64,000 bases of DNA from Kineococcus xinjiangensis (GTDB taxonomy: Bacteria > Actinomycetota > Actinomycetes > Actinomycetales > Kineococcaceae). The stretch spans positions 62,001 to 126,000 of the forward strand of contig NZ_PTJD01000002.1 in NCBI RefSeq assembly GCF_002934625.1, written 5' to 3'. The notes beneath the pieces were generated by a model. That model made no database searches. It was not told the DNA's origin and was given only the letters and a program-made list of their open reading frames with translations. The translations under genes and the position numbers were made by a program. Shown here in pieces: positions 1 through 9,200 of the stretch (positions are counted from its first letter, which is position 1; every line of letters begins with the position of its first letter).

Positions 1-1
1 C

Positions 2-946
2 GAGCAGGTCCACCCGAGCGCGCTGCTCGCCGCCGCCCAGCGGGCCGAGCAGGCCGGCTTCACCGCGGCGATGTGCTCCGACCACCTCGTGCCCTGGAGC
101 GAGCGGCAGGGGCAGTCGGCGTTCGCGTGGTCGTGGCTGGGCGCCGCGCTGCAGGCGACGACGTTGCCGTTCGGGGTGGTCAACGCCCCGGGCCAGCGCT
201 ACCACCCGGCGATCATCGCGCAGGCGGCCGCGACCCTGACGGCGATGTACCCGGGCCGGTTCTGGGTCGCCCTGGGCTCCGGGGAGGCGGCCAACGAGCA
301 CGTCACCGGCGGCGGGTGGCCCCGCAAGAGCCTCCGCAACGCCCGGCTGCGGGAGTGCGTCGACGTCATGCGGGCGCTGCTGGCCGGTGAGGAGGTCAGC
401 CACGACGGACTCGTGACCGTGGACCGGGCGAAGCTGTGGACCCTGCCGGAGGAGCCGCCGCCGTTCATCGGGACCGCGGTGAGCGTGGAGACCGCCGGCT
501 GGGTGGCGGGCTGGGCCGACGGCCTCGCCACCATCAACCAGCCCCTGGACCACCTGCGGCGGATGGTCGAGGCGTACCGGGGCGGCGGCGGGCGCGGTCG
601 CCTCGTCCTGCAGGTCCACGTGTCCTACGCCGCCGACGAGGACACCGCCCTCGCCATCGCCCACGACCAGTGGCGCACCAACGTGTTCCAGCCGCCGGTG
701 TGCTGGGACCTCGACACCCCGCACGCCTTCGACGAGGCCGCCAAGCACGTGCCCCCGGAGGCCGTGCGGGAGGCCGTGCTCGTCTCCTCCGACCCGGGCC
801 GGCTCACCGCCTGGCTGCAGGAGCTCATCGAGGTGGGCTTCGACGAGGTGTACCTGCACCACGTCGGCAAGGAGCAGGACGAGTTCATCGACGTCTTCGG
901 TTCCCGGGTGCTGCCGCAGCTGGGCGTCACGCCGAAGGTCGGGTGA
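2..946 (+). CDS. Luciferase-like (LLM) flavin/F420 oxidoreductase, TIGR03885-like, 5' truncated
   Basis: The reading frame is open from base 2, so the N terminus lies outside the window; about 314 residues remain. The visible start reads EQVHPSALLAAAQRAEQAGF and is followed by SDHLVPW, the usual LLM-barrel beginning. GRFWVALGSGEAANEHVTG is the substrate/cofactor loop typical of F420- or FMN-dependent LLM oxidoreductases. The stop overlaps the GTG start of the GH13 gene by four bases, so the two are translationally coupled. That pairing with an alpha-amylase-family gene recalls the TIGR03885 subfamily; the subfamily name is from memory. Substrate and choice of FMN or F420 cannot be read from the sequence. 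Confidence 0.85.
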   Translation, partial: EQVHPSALLAAAQRAEQAGFTAAMCSDHLVPWSERQGQSAFAWSWLGAALQATTLPFGVVNAPGQRYHPAIIAQAAATLTAMYPGRFWVALGSGEAANEHVTGGGWPRKSLRNARLRECVDVMRALLAGEEVSHDGLVTVDRAKLWTLPEEPPPFIGTAVSVETAGWVAGWADGLATINQPLDHLRRMVEAYRGGGGRGRLVLQVHVSYAADEDTALAIAHDQWRTNVFQPPVCWDLDTPHAFDEAAKHVPPEAVREAVLVSSDPGRLTAWLQELIEVGFDEVYLHHVGKEQDEFIDVFGSRVLPQLGVTPKVG

Positions 947-2637
947 ACCCGGTGCGGATCACCGACACCAGCGACCTGTGGTGGAAGACGGCGGTCGTGT
1001 ACTGCCTGGACGTGGAGACGTTCCTCGACTGGAACGGCGACGGGATCGGTGACCTGGAGGGCCTGGCCCAGCGCATCGACTACCTCGCGGACCTCGGCGT
1101 CACCTGCCTGTGGCTGATGCCCTTCTACCCCACGCCCGAGCGCGACGACGGCTACGACATCTCCGACTTCTACGCGGTCGACCCCCGGCTGGGTTCCCTC
1201 GGGGACCTGGTCGAGGTGATCCGCACCGCCAACGACCGCGGCATCCGGGTGATCGCCGACCTCGTGGTCAACCACACCTCCCGGCAGCACCCGTGGTTCC
1301 AGGCGGCGCGCTCCAGCCCGGACTCGCCGTTCCGCGACTTCTACGTGTGGCGCGACGAGCCGCCCGAGGAGCAGCCCGACCCCGTCTTCCCCGACCAGGA
1401 GGACAGCGTCTGGACGTACGACGAGCAGGCCGGGCAGTACTACCTGCACCGCTTCTACAAGGAGCAGCCGGACCTGAACGTCACCAACCCCCGCGTCCGC
1501 GACGAGATCGCGAAGATGATGGGGTTCTGGCTGGAGCTCGGGCTGGCCGGGTTCCGGGTCGACGCGGTGCCGTTCTTCCTGGAGACGATGGGGGTGGAGG
1601 GGGCCGCCGACGGCGAGGGCGAGGACTTCGCCGACCCCCACGCCTACCTGCGGTCGCTGCGGTCCTTCCTCGGCCGGCGCGTCGGGGACGGGGTGCTGCT
1701 CGGCGAGGTGAACCTCCCGCACGAGGAGCAGCTGGAGTTCTTCGGCGGCGACGACGGCGACGAGCTGACCATGCTGTTCGACTTCATCGCCATGCAGAAG
1801 ATGTACCTGTCGCTGGCCCGGGCGGACGCGGGGCCGCTCGCGGAGGCGCTCCTGGCGCGGCCGGAGACCTCCTCCGACTGCCAGTGGGCGACGTTCGTGC
1901 GCAACCACGACGAGCTCACCCTCGACAAGCTCTCCGACGCCGAGCGGCAGGAGGTGTTCGCCGCCTTCGGCCCCGAGGAGCGGATGCAGGTCTACGGCCG
2001 CGGCCTGACCCGGCGGCTGCCGCCCATGCTCGACGGCGACCCGCGGCGGGTGCGGATGGTGTACAGCCTGCTGTTCTCCCTGCCGGGGACCCCCGTGCTG
2101 TTCTACGGGGAGGAGATCGGCATGGGGGAGAACCTGGAGGCGGAGGGGCGCCTGGCCGTGCGGACCCCGATGCAGTGGACGTCCGGGGAGAACGGCGGTT
2201 TCTCCTCTGCCGCAGCGGAGGAGCTGCCCGGCCCGGTGGTCGAGGGCCCGTTCGGGCCGGAGCACGTCAACGTGGCCGACCAGCGTCGCGACCCCGGCTC
2301 GCTGTTGAACTTCGTGCGGCAGCTCGTGCGCCGCTACCGCGAGTGCCCGGAACTGGGCTGGGGCCGCTTCGCCGTCCTGGAGCAGCCGGTCCCCGCCGTG
2401 CTGGCGCACAGCGTCACGTGGGACGAGGCCTGCACCGTCGCCGTGCACAACCTGGGCCCCGACGCCTGCACCGTGCCGCTGACCCTGGAGGGCGCCGGGC
2501 CGGGCGACCGGCTGGTGGACCTGCTCGGCGACGGCGAGACCCCCCTCGGCGAGGGCGGTTCGGTGGAACTGCCGCTCGACGGCTACGGCCACCGGTGGTT
2601 GCGGTGGGTGCGCCCCGGGGACCGGCGCCTGCCCTGA
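943..2637 (+). CDS. GH13 alpha-amylase family protein (trehalose-synthase/glucosidase-like)
   Basis: This 564-residue cytoplasmic enzyme is expected to act on alpha-glucosidic bonds. The GTG at 943 is chosen because the protein then opens with DLWWKTAVVYCLDVETFLDW, the normal beginning of trehalose-synthase-like GH13 proteins, and because it overlaps the upstream stop. GH13 motifs are intact: DLVVNH (about residues 106-111), GFRVDAV with nucleophile Asp207, GEV with acid/base Glu255, and RNHDE with Asp323. There is no signal peptide. A C-terminal beta domain with HNLG follows the barrel. The exact specificity (trehalose synthase, maltase or other) is not determined. Coupling to the luciferase-like gene suggests joint expression. 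Confidence 0.88.
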   Translation: MNPVRITDTSDLWWKTAVVYCLDVETFLDWNGDGIGDLEGLAQRIDYLADLGVTCLWLMPFYPTPERDDGYDISDFYAVDPRLGSLGDLVEVIRTANDRGIRVIADLVVNHTSRQHPWFQAARSSPDSPFRDFYVWRDEPPEEQPDPVFPDQEDSVWTYDEQAGQYYLHRFYKEQPDLNVTNPRVRDEIAKMMGFWLELGLAGFRVDAVPFFLETMGVEGAADGEGEDFADPHAYLRSLRSFLGRRVGDGVLLGEVNLPHEEQLEFFGGDDGDELTMLFDFIAMQKMYLSLARADAGPLAEALLARPETSSDCQWATFVRNHDELTLDKLSDAERQEVFAAFGPEERMQVYGRGLTRRLPPMLDGDPRRVRMVYSLLFSLPGTPVLFYGEEIGMGENLEAEGRLAVRTPMQWTSGENGGFSSAAAEELPGPVVEGPFGPEHVNVADQRRDPGSLLNFVRQLVRRYRECPELGWGRFAVLEQPVPAVLAHSVTWDEACTVAVHNLGPDACTVPLTLEGAGPGDRLVDLLGDGETPLGEGGSVELPLDGYGHRWLRWVRPGDRRLP

Positions 2638-2769
2638 CGCCACCGCAGATCACCCGTTCGGCGCAGCCTGCCCCGGGGCTTCCCCCGGACGGCTCAGCAT
2701 TTCGACACGAGACGGTAACGAAGAGCCGGGAACAGGAGTGATTCCGGCCGACGGGGGTACTTGGACGGC

Positions 2770-3219
2770 ATGAGCGCCTACTCGGACACCTCGCTGCACA
2801 CCCGCAGCCCGCTGCCCACCATCGCGAAGGCCGTCGGGGCCGTCTTCCTCCTGGTGGGCGTCCTCGGGTTCATCCCCGGGATCACGACCAACTTCGGGCA
2901 GATGACCTTCGCCGGTCACGAGTCCAACGCGTTCCTGCTCGGCCTGTTCCAGGTCTCGGTCCTGCACAACGTCGTCCACCTCCTCTTCGGCGTGGCGGGC
3001 CTGGCCATGTCCCGCACCGCCGCGGCCGCCCGCAGCTACCTGATGATCGGCGGCGCGATCTACCTGGTGCTGTGGCTGTACGGCCTGGTCATCGGCCACG
3101 ACTCCCCCGCCAACTTCGTCCCGCTGAACACCGCGGACAACTGGCTGCACCTGGTGCTCGGTGTCGCCATGATCGGTCTCAGCCTCATCGGCGGCCGCGA
3201 CCGTCGCACCCGCGCCTGA
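2770..3219 (+). CDS. DUF4383 four-helix membrane protein
   Basis: This 149-residue protein has four predicted transmembrane segments and matches the actinobacterial DUF4383 pattern: an N-terminal helix (FLLVGVLGFIPG), a loop with FGQMTFAGHESN, the LHNVVHLLFGVAGLAMS helix, and a C-terminal DNWLHLVLGVAMIGLSLIGG helix. The His-rich LHNVVH and NWLH motifs are family hallmarks. ATG 2770 is taken as the start; TTG 2761 in frame is an alternative that sits closer to a GGGGG stretch. A strong inverted repeat 24 bp after the stop suggests the gene is transcribed alone. Function is unknown. Confidence 0.82.
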   Translation: MSAYSDTSLHTRSPLPTIAKAVGAVFLLVGVLGFIPGITTNFGQMTFAGHESNAFLLGLFQVSVLHNVVHLLFGVAGLAMSRTAAAARSYLMIGGAIYLVLWLYGLVIGHDSPANFVPLNTADNWLHLVLGVAMIGLSLIGGRDRRTRA

Positions 3220-3242
3220 GCGACTCCCACTCCCGTCCGATC

Positions 3243-3276
3243 GGAGAGGCCACCCGGGATCCCGGGTGGCCTCTCC
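3243..3276 (+). terminator. Perfect 17-bp inverted repeat terminator
   Basis: Two 17-base arms beginning GGAGAGGCCACCCGGG pair perfectly with no spacer bases. It lies just downstream of the DUF4383 stop and before the iron-box promoter. There is no T tract, as is usual for high-GC actinobacterial terminators. Confidence 0.7.
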
Positions 3277-3346
3277 GCGTTCCGGGCCCCCGCGCCGGCC
3301 GGGTCGCGCACCTCCGGGGTCCCCGTCTGGACGAACCGACCCCCAC

Positions 3347-3365
3347 ATCGGTTAGCCTTGCCTAA
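3347..3365 (+). promoter_or_regulatory. IdeR/DmdR (DtxR-family) iron box
   Basis: The 19-mer ATCGGTTAGCCTTGCCTAA matches the DtxR/IdeR consensus TTAGGTTAGSCTAACCTAA at 15 of 19 positions, with GGTTAGCCT and CCTAA intact. It ends 39 bases before the start of the first siderophore-interacting protein gene, the right place for an iron-dependent repressor to block transcription. The motif and position are seen directly; repression is inferred from the family. Confidence 0.75.
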
Positions 3366-3404
3366 GCACGCCGTCCGGCGCGCGCACCGAGCAGAGGGGT
3401 CCCC

Positions 3405-4382
3405 GTGAGCGTCCTGGCAGCCGGCGCGGCACCCGTCGTGGTGACCGCGCCCCGCTACCGCCCCTTCCACCTCCAGGTCGTGCGGCGGCAGCGGTTGTCC
3501 CCCGGCTTCGTGCGCATCACCCTCGGCGGGGCGGACCTCGCGGACTTCGGCGCCGCCGGGTGGGACCAGCGCATCAAGGTCGTGCCGCCCGTGGCGGGCC
3601 GGCGCTGGCAGGACGCCCCCGAGGACTGGTTCGGCTGGTGGCGCGCCCTGCCGGAGGAGACGCGCCCCCCGATGCGGACCTACACGGTGCGCGCCGCCCG
3701 TCCCGCCGCCGGGGAGATCGACGTCGACTTCGTCCTGCACGACGTCGACACCGCGCAGGCCGGCCTCCAGCGCACCGGCCCCGAGCACGCCGGGCCCGCC
3801 GCCACCTGGGCCGCCACCGCGACCCCCGGTGACCGCGTCGTCGTCATCGGCCCCAGCGCCCCCGGCACCGGCCGGATGTGGGGCGTGGAGTTCGCTCCCC
3901 CGCCGGCCGCCCGCTCCGTGCTGCTCGCCGGGGACGAGACCGCCGTGCCCGCCATCTCCGCCATCCTCGAGGCCCTGCCGCAGCACCTGCACGTGACCGC
4001 GCTGCTGGAGGTGCCGCAGGCCGCGGACATCCTGCCGCTGACCACCGCCGCCGACGCCCGCATCGAGTGGATGCCCCGCGCAGGCAGCCGCGCCCCGCAC
4101 GGGCGCCTCCTCACCGAGGCGGTCCGCCGGCACACGGCCGGCCTCGGCGCCACCGGCGCCCAGGTGCCGGTGCTGGAGGACGTCGACGTCGACGCGGGCC
4201 TGCTGTGGGAGGTCCCCGACGCCCCCGGCGCGTGCGGGCAGGACGGGCTCTACGCCTGGCTGGCCGGGGAGGCCGGCATGGTCAAGGAGCTGCGCCGGCA
4301 CCTGGTGCGCGAGGTGGGCGTGCCGCGCGAGAGCGTGGCCTTCATGGGCTACTGGCGACGGGGACGGGCGGAGCACGCATGA
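3405..4382 (+). CDS. Siderophore-interacting protein (FAD ferric-siderophore reductase), SIP1
   Basis: This 325-residue protein belongs to the ViuB/SIP family, cytoplasmic flavoproteins that release iron by reducing ferric siderophores. The FAD-binding signature is MRTYTVRAARP (about residues 90-100) after VRITLGG. The NAD(P)H-binding half contains LLAGDETAVPAISAILEALP, and the end ESVAFMGYWRRGRA is the typical SIP tail. The GTG start follows AGAGGGG. An IdeR-type box lies directly upstream, and the stop overlaps a second SIP gene by ATGA, so the two form an iron-regulated operon. Confidence 0.9.
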   Translation: MSVLAAGAAPVVVTAPRYRPFHLQVVRRQRLSPGFVRITLGGADLADFGAAGWDQRIKVVPPVAGRRWQDAPEDWFGWWRALPEETRPPMRTYTVRAARPAAGEIDVDFVLHDVDTAQAGLQRTGPEHAGPAATWAATATPGDRVVVIGPSAPGTGRMWGVEFAPPPAARSVLLAGDETAVPAISAILEALPQHLHVTALLEVPQAADILPLTTAADARIEWMPRAGSRAPHGRLLTEAVRRHTAGLGATGAQVPVLEDVDVDAGLLWEVPDAPGACGQDGLYAWLAGEAGMVKELRRHLVREVGVPRESVAFMGYWRRGRAEHA

Positions 4383-5302
4383 GCGCCGGGGACGTGCTGC
4401 GGCAGGTGGCGGGACAGGTCGCAGAGGCCGGCGGGCGCATCGCGTCGGCCGTCACCGGCACGACCGGCCAGAGCACCAAGGGCGGACCGACCCGCCGCGC
4501 CGTCGTCCTGCGCGCCGGGCGCCTCACCCCGCACGTGGTGCGCGTCGTCCTCGGCGGCGAGTTCGACGACTTCGAACCCCGCTTCACCGACTCCTACGTG
4601 AAGCTGCTCTTCGGCGTGCCCGGCGCGAGCTACCCCGACCCCCTGGACATGGCGGCGGTGCGGCGCGACCACCCGCGCGAGGAGTGGCCGCGGCCTCGCA
4701 CCTACACGGTGCGCGCCTTCGACGCCGAGCGCGGTGAGCTGACGCTGGACCTCGTCGTCCACGGCGACGCGGGCCTCGCCGGGCCCTGGGCGGCCGCCGT
4801 CCGCCCCGGCGACGTCATCCACCTCCTCGGCCCCGGCGGCGCCTTCACCCCCGCCCCCGAGGCGGACTGGCACCTGCTGGTCGGCGACGACAGCGCCCTG
4901 CCCGCCATCGCCGTCATCCTCGGGAAGCTTCCGGCGGGGGTGCCCGCCCGCGTCGTCGTCGAGGTCGAGGGGCCCGAGGACGAGCAGCCCCTGCCCACCG
5001 CGGCCGACGCCCTCGTCCGCTGGGTGCACCGCAGCGCCGGCGGCGGCCGCGACGCGCTCGTCCGGGCCGCGCGGGAACTCCCCCGCCCGGAGGGAACCCC
5101 CCACGCCTTCCTCCACGGCGAGGCCGATGCGGTGCGGCAGCTGCGCCGCTGGGCCCGACTCGAACTGGGGGTGCCGAAGGAGCTGCTCTCGGCGTCGGGC
5201 TACTGGCGGTGCGGGCGCAGCGACGAGGACTGGCGCGCGGAGAAGCAGGATTGGAACCGCGCGGTCGAACTGGACGAGCAGGACGCCTCAGCCGCCGGCT
5301 GA
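4379..5302 (+). CDS. Siderophore-interacting protein (FAD ferric-siderophore reductase), SIP2
   Basis: This 307-residue paralogue has the same layout as its upstream neighbour: VVRVVLGGEFDDFEP, the FAD motif RPRTYTVRAFD, LVGDDSALPAIAVILGKLP, and the end LSASGYWRCGRSDEDWRAEK. ATG 4379 overlaps the preceding TGA, which argues for translational coupling and for this start over longer in-frame alternatives. It shares only family-level similarity with SIP1, so it is not a recent duplication and may serve a different siderophore. Its stop overlaps the convergent glycosylase gene by 15 bases. Confidence 0.9.
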   Translation: MSAGDVLRQVAGQVAEAGGRIASAVTGTTGQSTKGGPTRRAVVLRAGRLTPHVVRVVLGGEFDDFEPRFTDSYVKLLFGVPGASYPDPLDMAAVRRDHPREEWPRPRTYTVRAFDAERGELTLDLVVHGDAGLAGPWAAAVRPGDVIHLLGPGGAFTPAPEADWHLLVGDDSALPAIAVILGKLPAGVPARVVVEVEGPEDEQPLPTAADALVRWVHRSAGGGRDALVRAARELPRPEGTPHAFLHGEADAVRQLRRWARLELGVPKELLSASGYWRCGRSDEDWRAEKQDWNRAVELDEQDASAAG

Positions 5303-6235
5303 ATCCCGCGACCCGTCCGGGGGCAGTGCCGCCAGCAGGTCCTCGCACACCCCGAGCAGGCTCCGGCGCAGGGGTTCCGCCCGCTGCGCGAACTCCCGCT
5401 GCGCGGCGACGTACTCGGCCTTGCCCTGCGGGGTCTCGATCGCGACGGGGCTCAGGCCGTAACCGCTGACGTCGTACGGCGAGGCCCGCATGTCGAGCAC
5501 CCGCACGTCGCGCGCCAGCTCGAAGCAGTCCAGCAGCAGCTCCCCCGGCACCGCCGGGGACAGCTTCATCGCCCAGCGGTAGCAGTCCATCGTGGCGTGC
5601 AGGCACCCCGGCTGCTCCAGCGCCGCCTGGGTCTCCCGCCGCGGCTGCACCTCGTTGCGCGGCACGGCGGTGGGCGTGAAGAAGCGGAAGGCGTCGAAGT
5701 GGCTGCACCGGATCCGGTGCGCCTCCACGACGGCGTCGGTGCCCGCGCTGCCGAGGCGCAGGGGCAGCCGCGAGTGGCGGATCTCCGGCGCGGGGGTCCG
5801 GTGCACCATCGCCCACTCGTGCAGGCCGAAGCAGCCGAGCTGCGCCGGGCGGGTCAGGGTCGCCGACAGCACCGACGCCGCCAGCCGCACCGTGGCGGTG
5901 CGGGCCGCCGCGATCCCCGCGGCGTCCACCGCCACCCCGGCGCAGGTGCGGGTGTAGTGCGCCCAGCCGGCTCGCCCGACGGCGGCCGGCCCGGCCAGCA
6001 CGACCCCCGTGCCCGGGTGCCAGCGCCGCAGCCGTCCAGGCGCCCACGGGTAGTACGTGTAGAGGAAGTCCTCCACCGCGTGGGACTCCCCGCGCTCGCG
6101 GCGCTCACGGGCCGCGGCGGTGAGGCGCTCCGCCCGCTCGGCGTGAGCGGCCTCGCGGGCGCGCCAGGCCTCCTCGGGAAGGACGAGAGGCGCTCCCCCC
6201 TCAGGGAGCAGCTGCTCGGGCAGGACGTCGGACAC
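5288..6235 (-). CDS. 3-methyladenine DNA glycosylase-type protein
   Basis: This 315-residue protein matches the actinobacterial family usually annotated as 3-methyladenine DNA glycosylase. Landmarks are EDFLYTYYPWAPGRLRRWHPG near residues 46-66, FGLHEWAMVHR, LPLRLG, RCSHFDAFRFFTP and LHATMDCYRWAMKLSP. The family name is from memory and no glycosylase fold motif (such as HhH-GPD) is seen, so the enzymatic activity is uncertain. GTG 6235 is chosen because it begins five bases after the stop of the upstream patatin gene; longer in-frame starts would run through that gene. Confidence 0.72.
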   Translation of the reverse strand: MSDVLPEQLLPEGGAPLVLPEEAWRAREAAHAERAERLTAAARERRERGESHAVEDFLYTYYPWAPGRLRRWHPGTGVVLAGPAAVGRAGWAHYTRTCAGVAVDAAGIAAARTATVRLAASVLSATLTRPAQLGCFGLHEWAMVHRTPAPEIRHSRLPLRLGSAGTDAVVEAHRIRCSHFDAFRFFTPTAVPRNEVQPRRETQAALEQPGCLHATMDCYRWAMKLSPAVPGELLLDCFELARDVRVLDMRASPYDVSGYGLSPVAIETPQGKAEYVAAQREFAQRAEPLRRSLLGVCEDLLAALPPDGSRDSAGG

Positions 6236-6239
6236 CCCG

Positions 6240-9200
6240 TCAACCGTAGTGCTCGCCGGGGCTTCGCTCCGCGCATTCCCGCTCCTGCTGCCGCACCCCA
6301 CCCGGCCGGCCGGACCCGCCCCCGAACCAGCCGTCCACCACCGCGAGCTGGCGCAGGTTGCGCTCCCCGCAGAGGGCGGTGCGCAGCGCCAGCCGGGACG
6401 GCTCGGCGAGCGTCCACCCCAGGGGCGCCTGCGAACCCGGCCGCGCACGCGGGAACAGGTGCGCCACGGCCTCACCCCCGGCGGGGGCGCAGCGGGTCCC
6501 CGCCCTCGGCAGCGCCACGGTCGCGTCGAACTCCGCCACCGCCCGGGTCACCGCGATCTGCGCCTCCTGCTGCGCGGTGGAGGCCTGGCCGCCGAGGACG
6601 CCGAGGGCACCCGCCGCGGGGGCGAGGAGCTGCGGGGAGCGGGCGGCGGCCTGCCACGGCCCGGCGTCGGCGAAGGAGTTGTCCAGCAGCAGCAGGCGCG
6701 GCACCACGCAGAACGGCTGCGTGGCGTCGGCGTTGACCGCGCGCACCTGCGGCTCCAGCGCGGCCCACACCTCGACGAGCGCGTCGGCGCCGGAGTTCTC
6801 CAGCAGCCCCCCGTCCAGCACGTAGGTGCGGCGCTCGTCCGACGTCGTCCCCTCCGTGCACGTCAGCAGCGCCCCGGACGGCGAGACGTAGGGGAAGCGC
6901 GCCGACAGCAGCGCGGCGGTCGACAGGCGCACGTCACGGGCGGAACCCCCGCCGCGCGGGCACGTGGCGGTGAGCGCGTCCTCCGTGGCGGCCAGCACGC
7001 CGTCGGGAGCACGCCCCGCGGCGCCGGCGGCGCTGAACTGGCCGGCCGTCAGGCAGTCGGGGCCCGGCACGCTGCTCGGCGCCAGCCGCAGCGGGGACAC
7101 CGCCACCCGGCAGCCGTCCTCCACGGAGGTGCCGTTGAACAGCAGCAGCGGGAAGCGGGGACCGGCGCCGTCCACGCCGCTGGCCCCCGTTCCCGCGACC
7201 AGCCGCGGGTTCCGCTCCTGCCAGGCGCGCTCCAGGCTGGCGGCCCGGTTCCACGCCGGCAGCGGCAGCCGCAGCGCGCTGTTGGGCAGGTCCCGGAACA
7301 GGGTGGCCGCCACCGCGGGGGCGACGTAGTCGGCGTCGAAGGCGGGCCGCAGCCAGGGCGCGCGGTCCCCGTCCGCGAGCGCCTCGGACTCCGCGGCGCG
7401 CTCCGCGTCCGGCAGGGCGTCGCGGCGCAGCTCCTCCGCGCGCAGCATGGCCAGGCCGACGCTGCTGCCGGAGACGCCCGAGGCGAGGAAGACCCCGGAG
7501 GCGCGCGGGGTGGCGGGGCAGACGGGGCCGAGCTGGGCGTCGCCGGCCAGGTGGGCGCCGAACAGGCACTCCATGGTCAGGGCGGTCCAGTAGGCGCCGC
7601 GGATGCCGCCGCCGGACCCGGCGACCAGCACGAGGGGCACGGTGGGCCGGGTGCCGGCCGGGACCGCCCGGGGCCCCGGCTGCTGCTCCGCGAGCCAGGC
7701 CGGCAGAACGCCGCCGGCCGGTGCCGTGGCCCCGGGGGGATCGGTGAGCGGCAGCAGCGCGGGAGCCGCGTCGCCGCGGAGGCGGACGTCGTAGTACGGC
7801 GCCTCGCGGTCGGCCACGCTGGTGGCCGCGACGAAGAGCACCACGAGGGCCAGCACCGGCATCCGGCGCAGCCGCAGCACCCGCAGCGGCGGGGGCGGGG
7901 CGAAGCGGTCGCCGAGGAGCACCAGCGCGGTCACGACGACGGAGAGCGCCAGCGCACCGGCGAAGAGGACCGTCACCGTGCCCAGCGGCATCGTCCACAC
8001 CGGGTCGGCGAGGAAGCCGAGCAGGACGACGGCGCCGGCGGCGGCTCCCCACCGCAGCAGGGGCACGTCCGGGTCCGGGGCCGTGGCCGGCGCCGAGTGC
8101 CGCAGCGCCAGGCGGCCCACCAGCACGACCACGGCGAGCATGACGAGCGCCCACAGCAGCAGCCCCCCGGAGAACCGGCCGCCGACCGCGAGGCTGACGA
8201 CGGCACGCAGGATCGCCGCGACCAGCGCCAGGGGGCCCGCGGTGGCCAGCACCAGCAGGAGCGTGCGCTCCACGCCGAGGCGCGCCTCCTCCTGTTCCGG
8301 GGTCTCCTCCTCCGGGACCACCTGCTGCTGCGGGTACCGGGCCGTGCGCAGGCCCTCCGAGCGGCACAGCACCGCGAGCAGCAGGACCCCGGCCCCGGCC
8401 ACCGCCAGCGGCGCGCCGAGGCTCGCCCACGCGGACAGCGGCCCGTCGAGCGCCGTCAGCGCCGTCACCCCCACCCCGGCGAGCAGCACGGCGGCCCCGC
8501 CCGCCAGCAGCCGGCGCGCGGCCCGCTCCGTCAGCGCCCACTGCCCCGGCGCGTCGGCGTAGGCCCGCAGGGCGGCCCTGCCCCCCGCCCACTGCACCAG
8601 GGCCAGCCCGGCCGCCGCGAGCGTCGCGGCGGAGGCGGCCAGGGGGGAGGACGCGGCCCGCACGACGACGTCGTCCACCTGGAAGCCGATGTTCCCCGAC
8701 AGCGCCACCAGGACGCCGAGCAGGAGGGCGAGGACCACGGCCTGCCCGCGCAGCGCCACCGAGCGCGAGCGAGCACGCCCGCCGGGCACCGCGGGCACCC
8801 GCGGTCCGGCCGCACGGGCGCGCTCCCGCCACGCCACGGCGATCCCGGCCAGCGCCAGCCCCAGCGCGACGAGCTTCAGGAGCGACACCGCCCCCAGGAG
8901 ACCCACCCCGAACGAGCTGAGGCTGTGCCACAGCAGGGCCAGCGACGCGGTCTCCACGACGTCGGCGGCGAGGTAGACCGCGGCGGCCGTGCGGGCACCG
9001 CCGAGCACGGCGGCCACCACCCCGCCGCCCGGCTCGGCGGGGCTGCGCCGGGCCGCCCACCGCAGGAGCAGGAAGAGCGGGACCGCCACCAGCGCGAGGT
9101 CCACCAGGGCGTAGGCCCCCAGCAGCGGGCCGGGCGGCTGCAGCGACTCCAGGGGCGGGTCCGCCGCCCAGGCCCGCCAGCCCCGCAGCACGGCCAAGCC

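Noticed and set aside
625-2643. Minus-strand frame of 672 codons opposite the GH13 gene
   Set aside because: It covers a gene with all four GH13 motifs on the plus strand and shows no domain itself.
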